Assembly (NCBI GenBank): GCA_910584215.1 | Contig: CAJTYI010000019.1 | Span: forward strand, 1-40,241 | Origin: an uncultured Roseburia sp. | GTDB lineage: Bacteria; Bacillota; Clostridia; Lachnospirales; Lachnospiraceae | DNA length: 40,241 nt | Direction of reading: 5' to 3' | Part shown: piece after piece, positions 8,442 to 16,730 of the stretch | Layout: every line of letters starts with the position of its first letter | Position numbering within the stretch: position 1 is the first letter of the stretch | Notes under the pieces: model-generated | Databases searched by the model: none | Told to the model about the DNA's origin: nothing | The model's input: only the letters and a program-made list of their open reading frames with translations | Translations under genes and position numbers: made by a program

Positions 8442-9176
8442 ATGATGATGTTAAAACTATCGAAACGATTACAGACGGTGGCGTCCTTGGTGCCGGAAGG
8501 CGGCTCTCTGGCCGATATCGGGACAGATCACGCCTATATACCGATATACCTTTGTCTGGAGAAACGGATTTCTGCGGCCATTGCCATGGATATCGGCACG
8601 GGTCCCTTAGAGAGAGCCGCAGAGCATATTGCGCTCTATGGATGCGGGGCGCAGATTACAACACGTCTGTCGGACGGACTTAAGGCACTGTCGCCGGGGG
8701 AAGCCGACTGTATCGTGATCGCGGGTATGGGCGGCGGCCTGGTGATACATATTTTGGAGGAGGGCAAAAAGACCGCCCATATGGCGGGCCGGATTGTCTT
8801 GCAGCCGCAGTCGGAGATTCCCGCAGTCAGGCGCTATCTGGCGGAGCATGGCTATGTGACAGATGCGGAGGAGATGGTACTTGAGGACGGCAAATATTAT
8901 CCTATGATGCGCGTTTTCTACGGTCCGCCGGAAGAATCCCGCGGGGCATGTGAGACGGAGTTCTTGTATGGAACCAAACTGCTGCGCCGCAGGCATCCGG
9001 TGCTTTTATCATACCTGCAAAAAGAGAGACGGCAGTATCTGGATATTATGGGAGAATTGGGCAGGCAGACAAAAACCGAAAAGATTGCAGTCAGAATCGG
9101 GCAGATGGAGGAGAAACTTTTTTACAACAAAGAGGCGCTCGCATATTTTGCGAACGCGCGAGAAGGAGGGGACTGA
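8442..9176 (+). CDS. trmK: tRNA (adenine-22-N1)-methyltransferase
   Basis: A 244-residue SAM-dependent methyltransferase of the TrmK (YqfN) family, which methylates N1 of A22 in tRNA. Motif I appears as LADIGTDHAYIP near residue 24, with a GMGG loop around residue 92 and an LQPQSE segment typical of the family. The ATG directly follows the rpoD stop codon with no gap, implying translational coupling. Three consecutive ATG codons make the exact start ambiguous by two residues. Position next to rpoD is conserved in Bacillota. Confidence 0.92.
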   Translation: MMMLKLSKRLQTVASLVPEGGSLADIGTDHAYIPIYLCLEKRISAAIAMDIGTGPLERAAEHIALYGCGAQITTRLSDGLKALSPGEADCIVIAGMGGGLVIHILEEGKKTAHMAGRIVLQPQSEIPAVRRYLAEHGYVTDAEEMVLEDGKYYPMMRVFYGPPEESRGACETEFLYGTKLLRRRHPVLLSYLQKERRQYLDIMGELGRQTKTEKIAVRIGQMEEKLFYNKEALAYFANAREGGD

Positions 9177-9179
9177 TCT

Positions 9180-10862
9180 ATGGAGGATGCTAGGATAGAA
9201 CTCTGTATCGAGGGGGAGAAAAAGAGTTACCCGAAAGGAACCAGATTTTTGGAGATCGCTAAAGAGTATCAGAAGCAAGGGCAGGATGACATCGTTTTAG
9301 TCATGTACCAAAATCGTCTGCGCGAGTTGAGAAAGAAGGCAGACAGAGACGGGGATGTTTCTTTTTTGACGACTTCGGATAACATTGGAAAAAAAGCATA
9401 CCGCAGAAGCCTGACGCTGATGATGCAGAAAGCGGTACATAATTTGTGGGGCGGCGAACATACGGTCGTGCAGGTCATGTATTCTGTGGGACATGGATAT
9501 TACTGTGAATTGATTGCCAGAGAGGGCGAGAGCGGAAAGGTCAAAGAGTGCAGCGAGCAGGCGCTTATGGAGTTAAGAAACGAGATGAATCGTCTCGTGG
9601 CCGAAGATTACCCGATCGAGAAGCGCAGTATGAATACGGATGACGCCGTGAAATTGTTTGCGAAGCTGGGGATGCGGGACAAAGAAAAATTGTTCCGCTA
9701 CCGCAGAAGTTCGAGAGTCAATATCTATGTACTCGATCACTACAAGGATTATTTTTATGGATTTATGGTGCCGTCCACCGGTTATCTGCGCTATTTTGCG
9801 ATCGAAAAATATGAAAATGGTTTTATGTTGTTATTCCCGGATAAGAACACGCGTGAGGTATCCTCATTTACACCACAGCCTAAATTATTCCAGGCGTTAA
9901 AGCATTCCAGAGAGTGGGGCAGGATGCTGGATATCGGCACGGTGGGCGCGCTCAATGACGCGATTGCCGCCGGAAAGATGCAGGATGTGATTTTGACGCA
10001 GGAAGCGTTGTTTGAGGAGCGGATCGGACAGCTTGCGGAGTCGATTATCGCTACCGGCGACCGCAAATTTATTATGATTGCCGGTCCATCCTCCTCTGGA
10101 AAGACCACATTTTCACACCGACTGTCGATTCAGCTGATGGCCAAAGGCGTAAGGCCGCACCCATTTCCGCTCGATGATTATTATGCCGACCGCGATAAGT
10201 GTCCGAGAGATGAAAACGGCCAGCTGGATTTGGAATGTCTGGAGGCTTTGGATGTGGAGCTTTTCAACCACGATATGACCGAGCTGTTGGCGGGCAAGCG
10301 CGTAGAGCTGCCCACATTCAACTTTAAGACGGGCAAGCGCGAATACAAAGACAGGTTTATGCAGCTGGGAGAGGAGGATGTATTAGTCATCGAGGGCATC
10401 CACGGCCTCAACGATAAGCTTTCTTATTCCCTGCCGTCACAGAGCAAATATAAGATCTATATCAGCGCACTCACACAGCTCAATATTGACGAGCACAATT
10501 ATCTGCCCACGACCGATGGCAGACTGATTCGCCGCATCGTGCGCGATGCAAGGACCAGGGGAACGGTCGCCAAAGATACGATCGCCATGTGGGATTCCGT
10601 GCGCAGAGGGGAAGAGCGGTATATTTTCCCGTTTCAGGAGAGGGCGGACGTCATGTTTAACTCGGCATTGATTTATGAGCTTGCCGTGTTAAAGCTATAT
10701 GCGGAGCCGTTACTCTTTGCCATTGATAAAGAGTGTCCCGAATACCTAGAGGCGAAGCGATTGTTAAAGTTTTTGGATTATTTTCTGCCGCTTCCGTCCG
10801 ATTTTATTACTCACAATTCGATTATTCGCGAATTTATCGGCGGTTCCTGTTTTCATGTGTGA
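9180..10862 (+). CDS. TGS / ThrRS editing-like / uridine kinase-type fusion protein
   Basis: A 560-residue protein with three parts. Residues 1-65 resemble a TGS domain. Residues about 65-230 resemble the second additional domain of threonyl-tRNA synthetase (a His...GGEH segment, then an Ala-Leu-Met-Glu-Leu-Arg helix and a ThrRS-like PIEKRSMNTDDAVKLF segment). Residues 300-500 form a P-loop kinase of the uridine kinase/phosphoribulokinase type, with GPSSSGKTT at 302-310 and the PLDDYY segment. It is usually annotated as a nucleoside kinase; the substrate is unproven. The strong AAGGAGG (9163-9169) lies inside the end of trmK, so the gene is coupled to it. Confidence is high for architecture and moderate for reaction. 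Confidence 0.85.
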   Translation: MEDARIELCIEGEKKSYPKGTRFLEIAKEYQKQGQDDIVLVMYQNRLRELRKKADRDGDVSFLTTSDNIGKKAYRRSLTLMMQKAVHNLWGGEHTVVQVMYSVGHGYYCELIAREGESGKVKECSEQALMELRNEMNRLVAEDYPIEKRSMNTDDAVKLFAKLGMRDKEKLFRYRRSSRVNIYVLDHYKDYFYGFMVPSTGYLRYFAIEKYENGFMLLFPDKNTREVSSFTPQPKLFQALKHSREWGRMLDIGTVGALNDAIAAGKMQDVILTQEALFEERIGQLAESIIATGDRKFIMIAGPSSSGKTTFSHRLSIQLMAKGVRPHPFPLDDYYADRDKCPRDENGQLDLECLEALDVELFNHDMTELLAGKRVELPTFNFKTGKREYKDRFMQLGEEDVLVIEGIHGLNDKLSYSLPSQSKYKIYISALTQLNIDEHNYLPTTDGRLIRRIVRDARTRGTVAKDTIAMWDSVRRGEERYIFPFQERADVMFNSALIYELAVLKLYAEPLLFAIDKECPEYLEAKRLLKFLDYFLPLPSDFITHNSIIREFIGGSCFHV

Positions 10863-10922
10863 GCGTAACCGTTCAGCTTTCGGCTTCACTGTTATGTGTA
10901 AGCTGCTGTGTTACATTTTCAC

Positions 10923-10951
10923 TTGCGAAAATAAGTTGACAGGTGTATGAT
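10923..10951 (+). promoter_or_regulatory. Candidate promoter of rnpB
   Basis: TTGCGA (10923-10928) and TATGAT (10946-10951) are spaced 17 bases apart. They predict a start near 10958, exactly where the P1 helix of the RNase P RNA begins. The consensus-like TTGACA at 10936 lacks a -10 at proper distance and was not chosen. Confidence 0.6.
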
Positions 10952-10957
10952 GATATA

Positions 10958-11349
10958 GCTAAGTAGGCCAAATAATCGCGGCTCTTGGGTGAGGGCGTGA
11001 GCTTAAAACAAGAGGTGAGGAAAGTCCGGGCTTCACAGGGCAGGATGCCGGATAACATCCGGTGGAGGCGACTCCAAGGAAAGTGCAACAGAAATATACC
11101 GCCGCCCGCGCTGGGAAGTTTCCCGCGCTGCGGTAAGGTTGGAAGGGCAGTGTAAGAGACTACCGCCCCGCTGGTGACAGCGGGGGCATATGTAAACCCC
11201 ATCCGAAGCAAGACCGAAACAAAGCGTACGTGGCCCGCCAGCTTTAGGTAGGTTGCTTGAGGTGACTGGCAACAGTCATCCTAGATAGATGATTATTCGA
11301 GCGCGCTTATGCGCGCTCCGACATAACCCGGCTTACCGGCCTGCTTAGT
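10958..11349 (+). ncRNA. rnpB: RNase P RNA, class A
   Basis: The catalytic RNA of ribonuclease P, which removes 5' leaders from pre-tRNAs. The ends pair as helix P1: CTAAGTAGGCC (10959-10969) with GGCCTGCTTAG (11338-11348). Conserved core elements are present in order: GAGGAAAGTCCGGGCT, CAGGGCAG, the AGTGCAACAGAAA segment, GGTAAGGTTGGAAGGG, AACCCCATCCGAAGCAAG and the distal TTGCTTGAGG...CTAGATAGATGA block ending in ACATAACCCGGCTTA. The overall order resembles the E. coli-type (class A) molecule rather than the B. subtilis-type class B. Small open frames inside it are not genes. Confidence 0.96.
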
Positions 11350-11373
11350 GATAACGATAAATGGAGATAATTT

Positions 11374-12438
11374 ATGGAATATCCTGATCTTACGATACTT
11401 TCTAATATACTGAAAATGGCGGTCGAAAAAGGCGCTTCCGACATTCATTTTGCGGCAGGGAACAGATTGATGCTGCGCGTGAACGGGGCGCTTGTGGCTG
11501 CCTCCGATGAACGGATTGAGTCTGGGGAAATCGAAGAGCTTGTGGCGGCAGTCTTGGGAGAGGCGCAGAGGGCAGAGCTAAAAAAAACCGGGCAGGTGCT
11601 TGAGACATACGGCGTGGCCGATTTGTGCCGCGCGCGGGTGTGCGTGTTTGGCCAGAAGTCTACTTATGCCATGACGATGCGGCTGTTGACAGAATCGATT
11701 CCGGAGGCAAAAGATTTGCTGTTGCCGGAGCAGATGTTTTCCTGGGCCGGCCAAAAGAGCGGCCTGATACTGATTGCAGGGACGACCGGCAGTGGCAGAA
11801 GTACGACACTGGCGTCCGTGTTATCCTGTTTGGCCGCTACAAAGGGCAAGGTGATCGTGACGGCGGAAAAGCCGTTGGAATACATATATCCAAATGGTTC
11901 CTCCGTGGTCTATCAGAGAGAAATAGGAAAAGACGGTTTATCTGGCGGTGATATCGTGCGCCTGGCTATGAAGCAGAATGCCGATGTCGTGGCCGCAGAG
12001 GGGGAGGATGCGGATACAGTTGCCCAGGGCCTGCTTGCGGCGCAGACCGGCCAGCTCGTATTTCTCATCGTTGCCGCGGGCAGCGCGGCAGGCGCGGTAG
12101 AGGAATTGACCGCTTATTTTCCAACAGAGCAGCAGGCGCGTATCCGCAAGAAAATCGCCGGTGTGCTGCTCGGCATTACGCTGCAAAAACTCTTACCAAA
12201 AGCTGACGGGGCTGGCAGAGTCGCGGCATTTGCAATTGTGCAGGGCACGCCGGCAGTGCAAAACCTTATCCGGGAGGATAAGATGGAACAACTGACAGCC
12301 GCCATGCATACCGACGGAAGCGCCGGCATGTGCACGATGGATGACGCGATCTACGAGCTGTACATGAAAAGCCGTATCTCTCCGCAAACGGCTATAGACT
12401 ATGCGGATGATGCAGGCGCAATGCGCGCGAAAGTCTGA
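11374..12438 (+). CDS. PilT-like secretion/pilus ATPase with degenerate active site
   Basis: A 354-residue protein of the T2SS/T4P ATPase superfamily, most like PilT retraction ATPases: an N-terminal KGASDIHF-type PAS-like domain, then a RecA-like core. The Walker A motif reads GTTGSGRST (residues 136-144), so the invariant lysine is Arg142. The Asp box (AEKPLEY) is present. The Walker B-like Glu may persist in AEGEDADT, but the Arg of the usual GEMRD is Glu, and the TLHTN His box is replaced by LIVAAGSA. The protein may bind nucleotide poorly or act as a non-catalytic partner. No other pilus gene is in the window. It lies directly after rnpB and ends at the 12534 terminator. Confidence 0.82.
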   Translation: MEYPDLTILSNILKMAVEKGASDIHFAAGNRLMLRVNGALVAASDERIESGEIEELVAAVLGEAQRAELKKTGQVLETYGVADLCRARVCVFGQKSTYAMTMRLLTESIPEAKDLLLPEQMFSWAGQKSGLILIAGTTGSGRSTTLASVLSCLAATKGKVIVTAEKPLEYIYPNGSSVVYQREIGKDGLSGGDIVRLAMKQNADVVAAEGEDADTVAQGLLAAQTGQLVFLIVAAGSAAGAVEELTAYFPTEQQARIRKKIAGVLLGITLQKLLPKADGAGRVAAFAIVQGTPAVQNLIREDKMEQLTAAMHTDGSAGMCTMDDAIYELYMKSRISPQTAIDYADDAGAMRAKV

Positions 12439-12533
12439 GACGCAGTTTCTAAACAAAATCTTAAATGTTTGCTAAAAGATTATAGATCGATTGACGAGTT
12501 CCCGTCATTCTTGGTAACATAGTCACATGGACG

Positions 12534-12559
12534 AAACGGTGCCCTTTGGTGCCGTTTTT
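12534..12559 (+). terminator. Rho-independent terminator after the PilT-like gene
   Basis: AAACGGTGCC (12534-12543) pairs with GGTGCCGTTT (12548-12557) through 10 positions including two G-U pairs. The loop has four bases and the T run spans 12555-12559. A possible promoter TTGACG (12491) / TAACAT (12515, 18-base spacer) lies just upstream. A further loose inverted repeat GCCATG/CATGGC (12574-12579, 12593-12598) follows. Nothing else is recognised in the 12439-12655 gap. Confidence 0.75.
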
Positions 12560-12655
12560 GCGTAGGATAGTTTGCCATGTTTATCCGTTTGGCATGGCGC
12601 AAGAGAACCGTTGCAGAGATAAACTGATTTTGTTAGGTCAAAAGGAGAGTAAACG

Positions 12656-13063
12656 ATGAGAGAAAAGCTTGCAAGATTTATGACGGGGCGTTACGGTATG
12701 GATGATTTGGCGAGACTCACCAATATCGGGGCGTTGATACTGTTGATTCTATCTATGTTTTCGGGAGTCTGGCCGCCGTTGGCCGTCTTTTACTGGCTGG
12801 CATTGGCGTTAATCATTTACACCTGCTTTCGGATATTCTCCCGCAATGTGCAAAAGCGCTATGAGGAAAATCAGAGATTTCTCAATGCAAGATACCGTTT
12901 TACTGTAAAGAAGACCCAGAAGAAGACACAGTGGGCGCAGCGCGGTATCTACCGGTTTTACCGTTGCCCGTCCTGCCGGCAGAAGGTGCGCGTGCCAAAG
13001 GGGAGGGGAAAGATTTGTATCACCTGCCCGAAATGTAAGACAGAGTTTGTAAAACGCAGCTGA
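12656..13063 (+). CDS. Small membrane protein with C-terminal zinc ribbon
   Basis: A 135-residue protein. Two hydrophobic segments lie at about residues 23-42 and 44-62, separated by a Trp-Pro-Pro turn, so both termini should face the same side. A basic linker follows, rich in Lys, Arg and Gln. The C terminus has CPSC and CPKC pairs spaced like a zinc ribbon with an intervening basic Lys-Gly-Arg-Gly-Lys. AAAGGAGAG precedes the ATG. The gene is 17 bases upstream of the DUF5685-type gene. I do not recognise a specific function; a membrane-anchored nucleic-acid or protein-binding module is inference only. Confidence 0.85.
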   Translation: MREKLARFMTGRYGMDDLARLTNIGALILLILSMFSGVWPPLAVFYWLALALIIYTCFRIFSRNVQKRYEENQRFLNARYRFTVKKTQKKTQWAQRGIYRFYRCPSCRQKVRVPKGRGKICITCPKCKTEFVKRS

Positions 13064-13080
13064 CCGAAAGGAGAATTGTT

Positions 13081-13971
13081 TTGTTTGGCTATATCAATAT
13101 CAATGCATCCGAATTGGACGAGACGAGCAAAAAAACCTATCAGTCTTACTATTGCGGCCTGTGCCGCCGGTTAAAGAAAAACTGTGGAACCAGGGGCCAG
13201 ATGCTGCTCAATTACGATATGACTTTCCTTGTAGTGCTGTTGACCGGGCTGTATGAACTGCCGTGTGAGTCGGCCAAGATCACCTGTGCGCTGCATCCGG
13301 CCAGCAAACGTCAGGTCAGATGCAACGAGATCACGGACTATGCGGCACAGATGAATGTCATATTGGCCTACTACAATTTAATTGACGATTGGAAAGACGA
13401 CAACTCCTACCCCAAAAAAGCATTTGCAAAAATGCTTCAGGGAGACTATACTCGTATTATGCAAAAATATCCCAGACAGGTGCAGGCGGTAGAGACTTAT
13501 ATGAGCCGCATGGAAGAAATCGAGCGCAAGCGGGAGACGAACCTTGACATCGCTGCCGGGGTGACGGGTGAAATGCTGGGCGAGATTTTTTGCTGGCGGG
13601 AGGACGAGTGGGCCAGAGACCTTCGCACCATGGGATTTTATATGGGTAAGTTCATATATCTGATGGATGCCTGCGAGGATTATGAGAAAGATACGAAAAG
13701 TAAAAATTATAATCCGCTTTTATATATGGGTAAGAGCAGCGAGGAGGAGCGGGAGACGTTCTGTAAGCTGCTGCTCACCAGTATGATGGCAGAATGTGCC
13801 AAATCATTTGAGCGGCTTCCGATTTTGCAGCACGCGGATATTTTGCGCAATATTCTGTATTCGGGCGTGTGGACCAAGTATGAGTATAATCGTCTGAAAA
13901 AAGAGAAACGGCACAGCCGTGTGAAACAAAAAGAAAATAAACGCGCCGAGAGACGCGCCGACGTGAGGTAG
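13081..13971 (+). CDS. DUF5685-type protein of unknown function
   Basis: A 296-residue protein. It opens with MFGYI and a CGLCRRLK motif near residues 26-33, followed by a largely helical body with conserved-looking ILAYYNLIDDWKDD and LMDACEDYEKD acidic segments. These are reminiscent of the aspartate-rich helices of isoprenoid-type enzymes, but that link is speculation. The C terminus is strongly basic. The start is TTG 13081, supported by AAAGGAG (13067-13073) seven bases upstream and by the conserved-looking N terminus. It is flanked by the zinc-ribbon membrane protein and the J-domain gene, three bases before the latter. Family assignment is from memory of similar Lachnospiraceae proteins. 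Confidence 0.8.
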   Translation: MFGYININASELDETSKKTYQSYYCGLCRRLKKNCGTRGQMLLNYDMTFLVVLLTGLYELPCESAKITCALHPASKRQVRCNEITDYAAQMNVILAYYNLIDDWKDDNSYPKKAFAKMLQGDYTRIMQKYPRQVQAVETYMSRMEEIERKRETNLDIAAGVTGEMLGEIFCWREDEWARDLRTMGFYMGKFIYLMDACEDYEKDTKSKNYNPLLYMGKSSEEERETFCKLLLTSMMAECAKSFERLPILQHADILRNILYSGVWTKYEYNRLKKEKRHSRVKQKENKRAERRADVR

Positions 13972-13974
13972 AAC

Positions 13975-14607
13975 ATGACAGATCCCTATCAGGTGCTGGG
14001 GGTGAGCCGCAGCGCTTCCGACGAAGAAATAAAAAAAGCGTATCGCGCGTTGAGCCGCAAATACCACCCCGATGCCAATATCAACAATCCGAACCGCGAA
14101 CATGCTGAAGAACGGTTTAAAGAGGTGCAGCAGGCGTACGATTTGATTATGAAAGAAAAACAGCAGGGCAGCAGTTACAGTTACCATGCTGGAGGATTTG
14201 GCGCCGGATACGCCGGGGGCAGTTACAGGCAGACCGGAAACAGTGATTCGATTGAACTGCAGGCCGCATTCCAATACATCTGCAACCGTCATTATGCGGA
14301 AGCTTTAAATGTCTTAGCCAGCGTGCCGGAGTCTGAGCGGCATGCCAGATGGTATTATTACAGTGCGATCGCCAATCAGGGGATCGGCAACAACATCACA
14401 GCAAAAGAGCATGCGGGCCGCGCAGTTTCCATGGAACCGAGTAGTCTGGAATATCGTCAACTCCTGCAGCACTTAGAGTACGGCGGTACCTGGTATGCCA
14501 ATATGGGAACCGGATATGAACGCCCCTACGCGAGTGCGGGAAACTGGTGTCTTAGCATGCTCTGCTTAAACATGTTATGTAATTGCTGCTGCCTGCGCCC
14601 TTATTAG
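13975..14607 (+). CDS. J-domain (DnaJ-like) protein with cysteine-rich tail
   Basis: A 210-residue protein. Residues 1-62 form a J domain with the essential HPD at 31-33, which stimulates the ATPase of an Hsp70 partner. A Gly/Ser/Tyr-rich linker (about 62-85) follows, then TPR-like helices (about 90-170). The last 20 residues contain six cysteines in a hydrophobic context, ending Cys-Asn-Cys-Cys-Cys-Leu-Arg-Pro-Tyr. It lacks the zinc finger and substrate domains of true DnaJ, so it is a specialised co-chaperone. Three bases separate it from the DUF5685-type gene, and the two probably act together. Its stop codon overlaps the convergent pyrI stop. Confidence 0.88.
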   Translation: MTDPYQVLGVSRSASDEEIKKAYRALSRKYHPDANINNPNREHAEERFKEVQQAYDLIMKEKQQGSSYSYHAGGFGAGYAGGSYRQTGNSDSIELQAAFQYICNRHYAEALNVLASVPESERHARWYYYSAIANQGIGNNITAKEHAGRAVSMEPSSLEYRQLLQHLEYGGTWYANMGTGYERPYASAGNWCLSMLCLNMLCNCCCLRPY

Positions 14608-15050
14608 CGTAGGCTTTTTTTGGAGGAGCTGCGGTATTTTTCGTCGCAGTACTTGCAGCGGTAAATCTGCTTTTCTTCGTCCGTGAGAATAAAAATCTGA
14701 TCTAGCTCCTGCTCGATGGAGGTGATACACCTGGGATTCTTGCACGAGATCACATTTTTTACCTGCTTGGGAAGGTGAAGCTCTTTTTTCTCGAATATCT
14801 TATCGTCTTTGATGACATTGACCGTGATATTGTGGTCAATAAAGCCCAGAATATCAAGATTTAGGGCCTCAATCGAACATTCTACTTTCAGAATATCTTT
14901 TTTTCCCATCTTACTGCTTTTGGCATTTTTAATGATGGCGACGGTGCAGTCTAACTGGTCTAATTTTAAGTCGTGGTAAAGCTGTAAACTCATGCCCGGT
15001 TTGATATGGTCAAGCACGAAGCCCTCGTGAATTCCACTGATATTTAACAT
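14604..15050 (-). CDS. pyrI: Aspartate carbamoyltransferase regulatory subunit
   Basis: A 148-residue PyrI. The N-terminal part is the allosteric domain (about 1-95) that binds pyrimidine nucleotides. The C-terminal zinc domain has Cys103, Cys108, Cys132 and Cys135 and contacts the catalytic PyrB chains. AAAGGAAAGG precedes the start. It lies 34 bases downstream of pyrB in the same operon, so the enzyme should be the c6r6-type allosteric holoenzyme rather than the unregulated trimer of Bacillus. It converges with the J-domain gene, with stop codons overlapping by 3-4 bases and no separate terminator between them. Confidence 0.95.
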   Translation of the reverse strand: MLNISGIHEGFVLDHIKPGMSLQLYHDLKLDQLDCTVAIIKNAKSSKMGKKDILKVECSIEALNLDILGFIDHNITVNVIKDDKIFEKKELHLPKQVKNVISCKNPRCITSIEQELDQIFILTDEEKQIYRCKYCDEKYRSSSKKSLR

Positions 15051-15084
15051 ATGCCTTTCCTTTCTGAGGTTTCAGTATCCCTTT

Positions 15085-16005
15085 TTAGACAACTGTAATC
15101 TCTAACAGCGTGAGAATCAGTGCCATGCGCACATATACGCCGTACTGTGCCTGGCGGAAATATGCCGCTCTGGGGTCGCTGTCGACCTCCACAGATATTT
15201 CATTTACCCTTGGAAGCGGATGAAGCACCAGCATATTTTCTTTGGCGAGCTTCATCTTCTCTTTCGTCAAAATATAAAAATCTTTCAAGCGCACATAGTC
15301 TTCCTCGTTGAAAAAGCGCTCGCGCTGTACCCTTGTCATATAGAGAATATCAAGTTCCGGCATGGCGTCCTCTAAGCGCTCCACTTCCTCGAACGGAATC
15401 TGGTTGGCCTTTAGGATATCTTCGCGTATATAACTTGGGATGCGCAGCTCTTCCGGAGAGATCAGGACAAAACGTATATTCGGATAACGAATCAAAGCGT
15501 CGATCAGCGAGTGTACGGTGCGCCCAAATTTTAAATCGCCGCAGAGACCGATCGTCATGTTGCCGAGCGATCCGGTCAGAGACCGGATGGTCAAGAGGTC
15601 TGTCAGGGTCTGGGTGGGATGCTGGTGGCCGCCGTCACCGGCGTTGATGACTGGAATGTTTGACTTTTCGGCGGCTACTAAAGGCGCCCCCTCCTTGGGG
15701 TGGCGCATGGCGCATATATCTGCGTAACAGGAAATGACACGAATGGTATCAGAAACACTCTCACCTTTTGAGGCCGAACTGGAATCGGCGCTCGAGAAAC
15801 CTAAAACGGAGCCGCCGAGGTTTAACATGGCGGCTTCAAAGCTTAAACGCGTGCGTGTGCTGGGTTCATAAAAACAAGTGGCAAGTTTTTTTCCGTCACA
15901 GGCATGGGCGTATTTGGGGGGATTTTTCTCAATGTCGTCGGCGAGATTGAGCAGCTCGTCCAATTCCGCGACGGAAAAATCCAATGGACTCATTAAATGG
16001 CGCAT
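15085..16005 (-). CDS. pyrB: Aspartate carbamoyltransferase catalytic subunit
   Basis: A 306-residue PyrB, which joins carbamoyl phosphate and aspartate in the first committed step of pyrimidine synthesis. Active-site motifs are intact: STRTR at 49-53 (carbamoyl phosphate binding), Lys80 in the SKGES loop contributed to the neighbouring subunit, HPTQ at 129-132 and HPLPRVNE at 262-269. AAGGG lies about 9 bases before the ATG. First gene of pyrBI. The rest of the pyr pathway is not in the window. Confidence 0.97.
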   Translation of the reverse strand: MRHLMSPLDFSVAELDELLNLADDIEKNPPKYAHACDGKKLATCFYEPSTRTRLSFEAAMLNLGGSVLGFSSADSSSASKGESVSDTIRVISCYADICAMRHPKEGAPLVAAEKSNIPVINAGDGGHQHPTQTLTDLLTIRSLTGSLGNMTIGLCGDLKFGRTVHSLIDALIRYPNIRFVLISPEELRIPSYIREDILKANQIPFEEVERLEDAMPELDILYMTRVQRERFFNEEDYVRLKDFYILTKEKMKLAKENMLVLHPLPRVNEISVEVDSDPRAAYFRQAQYGVYVRMALILTLLEITVV

Positions 16006-16046
16006 TTTTTATTTTCCCTTCTTGTATTGTTTCGTGATAGACCGAC

Positions 16047-16084
16047 ATTATAGTTTGATATTATGTAAATGATCAGAATTCTGA
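16047..16084 (-). promoter_or_regulatory. Candidate pyrBI promoter with overlapping 12-base palindrome
   Basis: On the minus strand a perfect TATAAT lies at 16052-16047. TGATCA (16075-16070) sits 17 bases upstream as a poor -35 box. The perfect palindrome TCAGAATTCTGA (16073-16084) overlaps that box, as an operator might. Predicted leader is only about 35 bases, leaving no room for a PyrR-type attenuator. Confidence 0.4.
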
Positions 16085-16137
16085 CGCAGATTTGCTGAAT
16101 CATTACGATATTATCTTATAATAACCGGTCTTTAATT

Positions 16138-16554
16138 TCAAGACGGAAAATGGTCACGGTTGCGGTTTGCGCGGACTAAAATTCGCTCGAATACCAGCCC
16201 GGCGGCCATCCACAGAGGCGCATAGTCGAGTCGTATCAGTCCGTTTACATTTGTTTTGGCGCCGCTGTAATCCCACGGACAGGCAGCAAATTTTTTCAAC
16301 AGCGAACCGCTGATATACTCAAAGGAAAAAATGCCGAGTGAGTAGAAACAGCCGCGAAACAGGGCGGGAACCTTTTTAATCTTTTCATAGATTGGGCGGA
16401 TACAGGAGGCCATACCGTAAATGGGAAACATCCACAGAGAGGTCTGGCCGATGAAGCGGGAGTCTTTTCGCTTGAAACATTCCGCCGAGGTAAACAGAAT
16501 CTCCATACACCAGCCGGTCAGGCCGCAGATAAAAAAATCTTTGAGTTTCTTCAT
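16138..16554 (-). CDS. CmpB-type putative ABC-transporter membrane protein
   Basis: A 138-residue membrane protein resembling the putative ABC-transporter permease family CmpB. Recognisable features are the N-terminal FFICGLTGWCMEI helix, the SLWMFPIYGMA segment, the EYISGSLLKK region followed by CPWDYS, and the NGLIRLDYAPLW signature with a final membrane helix. A GTG start at 16566 would add four residues. ATG 16554 is preferred because family members usually begin a few residues before the first helix. It stands alone upstream of pyrB on the same strand. Substrate is unknown. Confidence 0.75.
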   Translation of the reverse strand: MKKLKDFFICGLTGWCMEILFTSAECFKRKDSRFIGQTSLWMFPIYGMASCIRPIYEKIKKVPALFRGCFYSLGIFSFEYISGSLLKKFAACPWDYSGAKTNVNGLIRLDYAPLWMAAGLVFERILVRANRNRDHFPS

Positions 16555-16730
16555 TTCAATAACCACGCCTTTCTCGTTAGATTGTTAATTCGTCAGATCA
16601 TAAATTGAGGCACATTCTGCTAAAAATAGTGTGGGCGGAAAAAATATTTCTATACCATCACTTTTTTGGGAAATGTGTTTCTGTAAAAAGCATGATTGCG
16701 TGGTCGCAAACGGCGTCAGACAGGTTATTT

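Noticed and set aside
10936..10941. TTGACA as -35 box for rnpB
   Set aside because: No -10 box lies 16-18 bases downstream. The TTGCGA/TATGAT pair with 17-base spacing fits the RNA 5' end.
11033..11272. Open frames on the minus strand inside the RNase P RNA
   Set aside because: The sequence is fully explained by rnpB core elements on the plus strand.
16117..16122. TATAAT on the plus strand between pyrB and the CmpB-type gene
   Set aside because: No gene lies downstream on the plus strand for about 700 bases and no -35 box is at proper distance.
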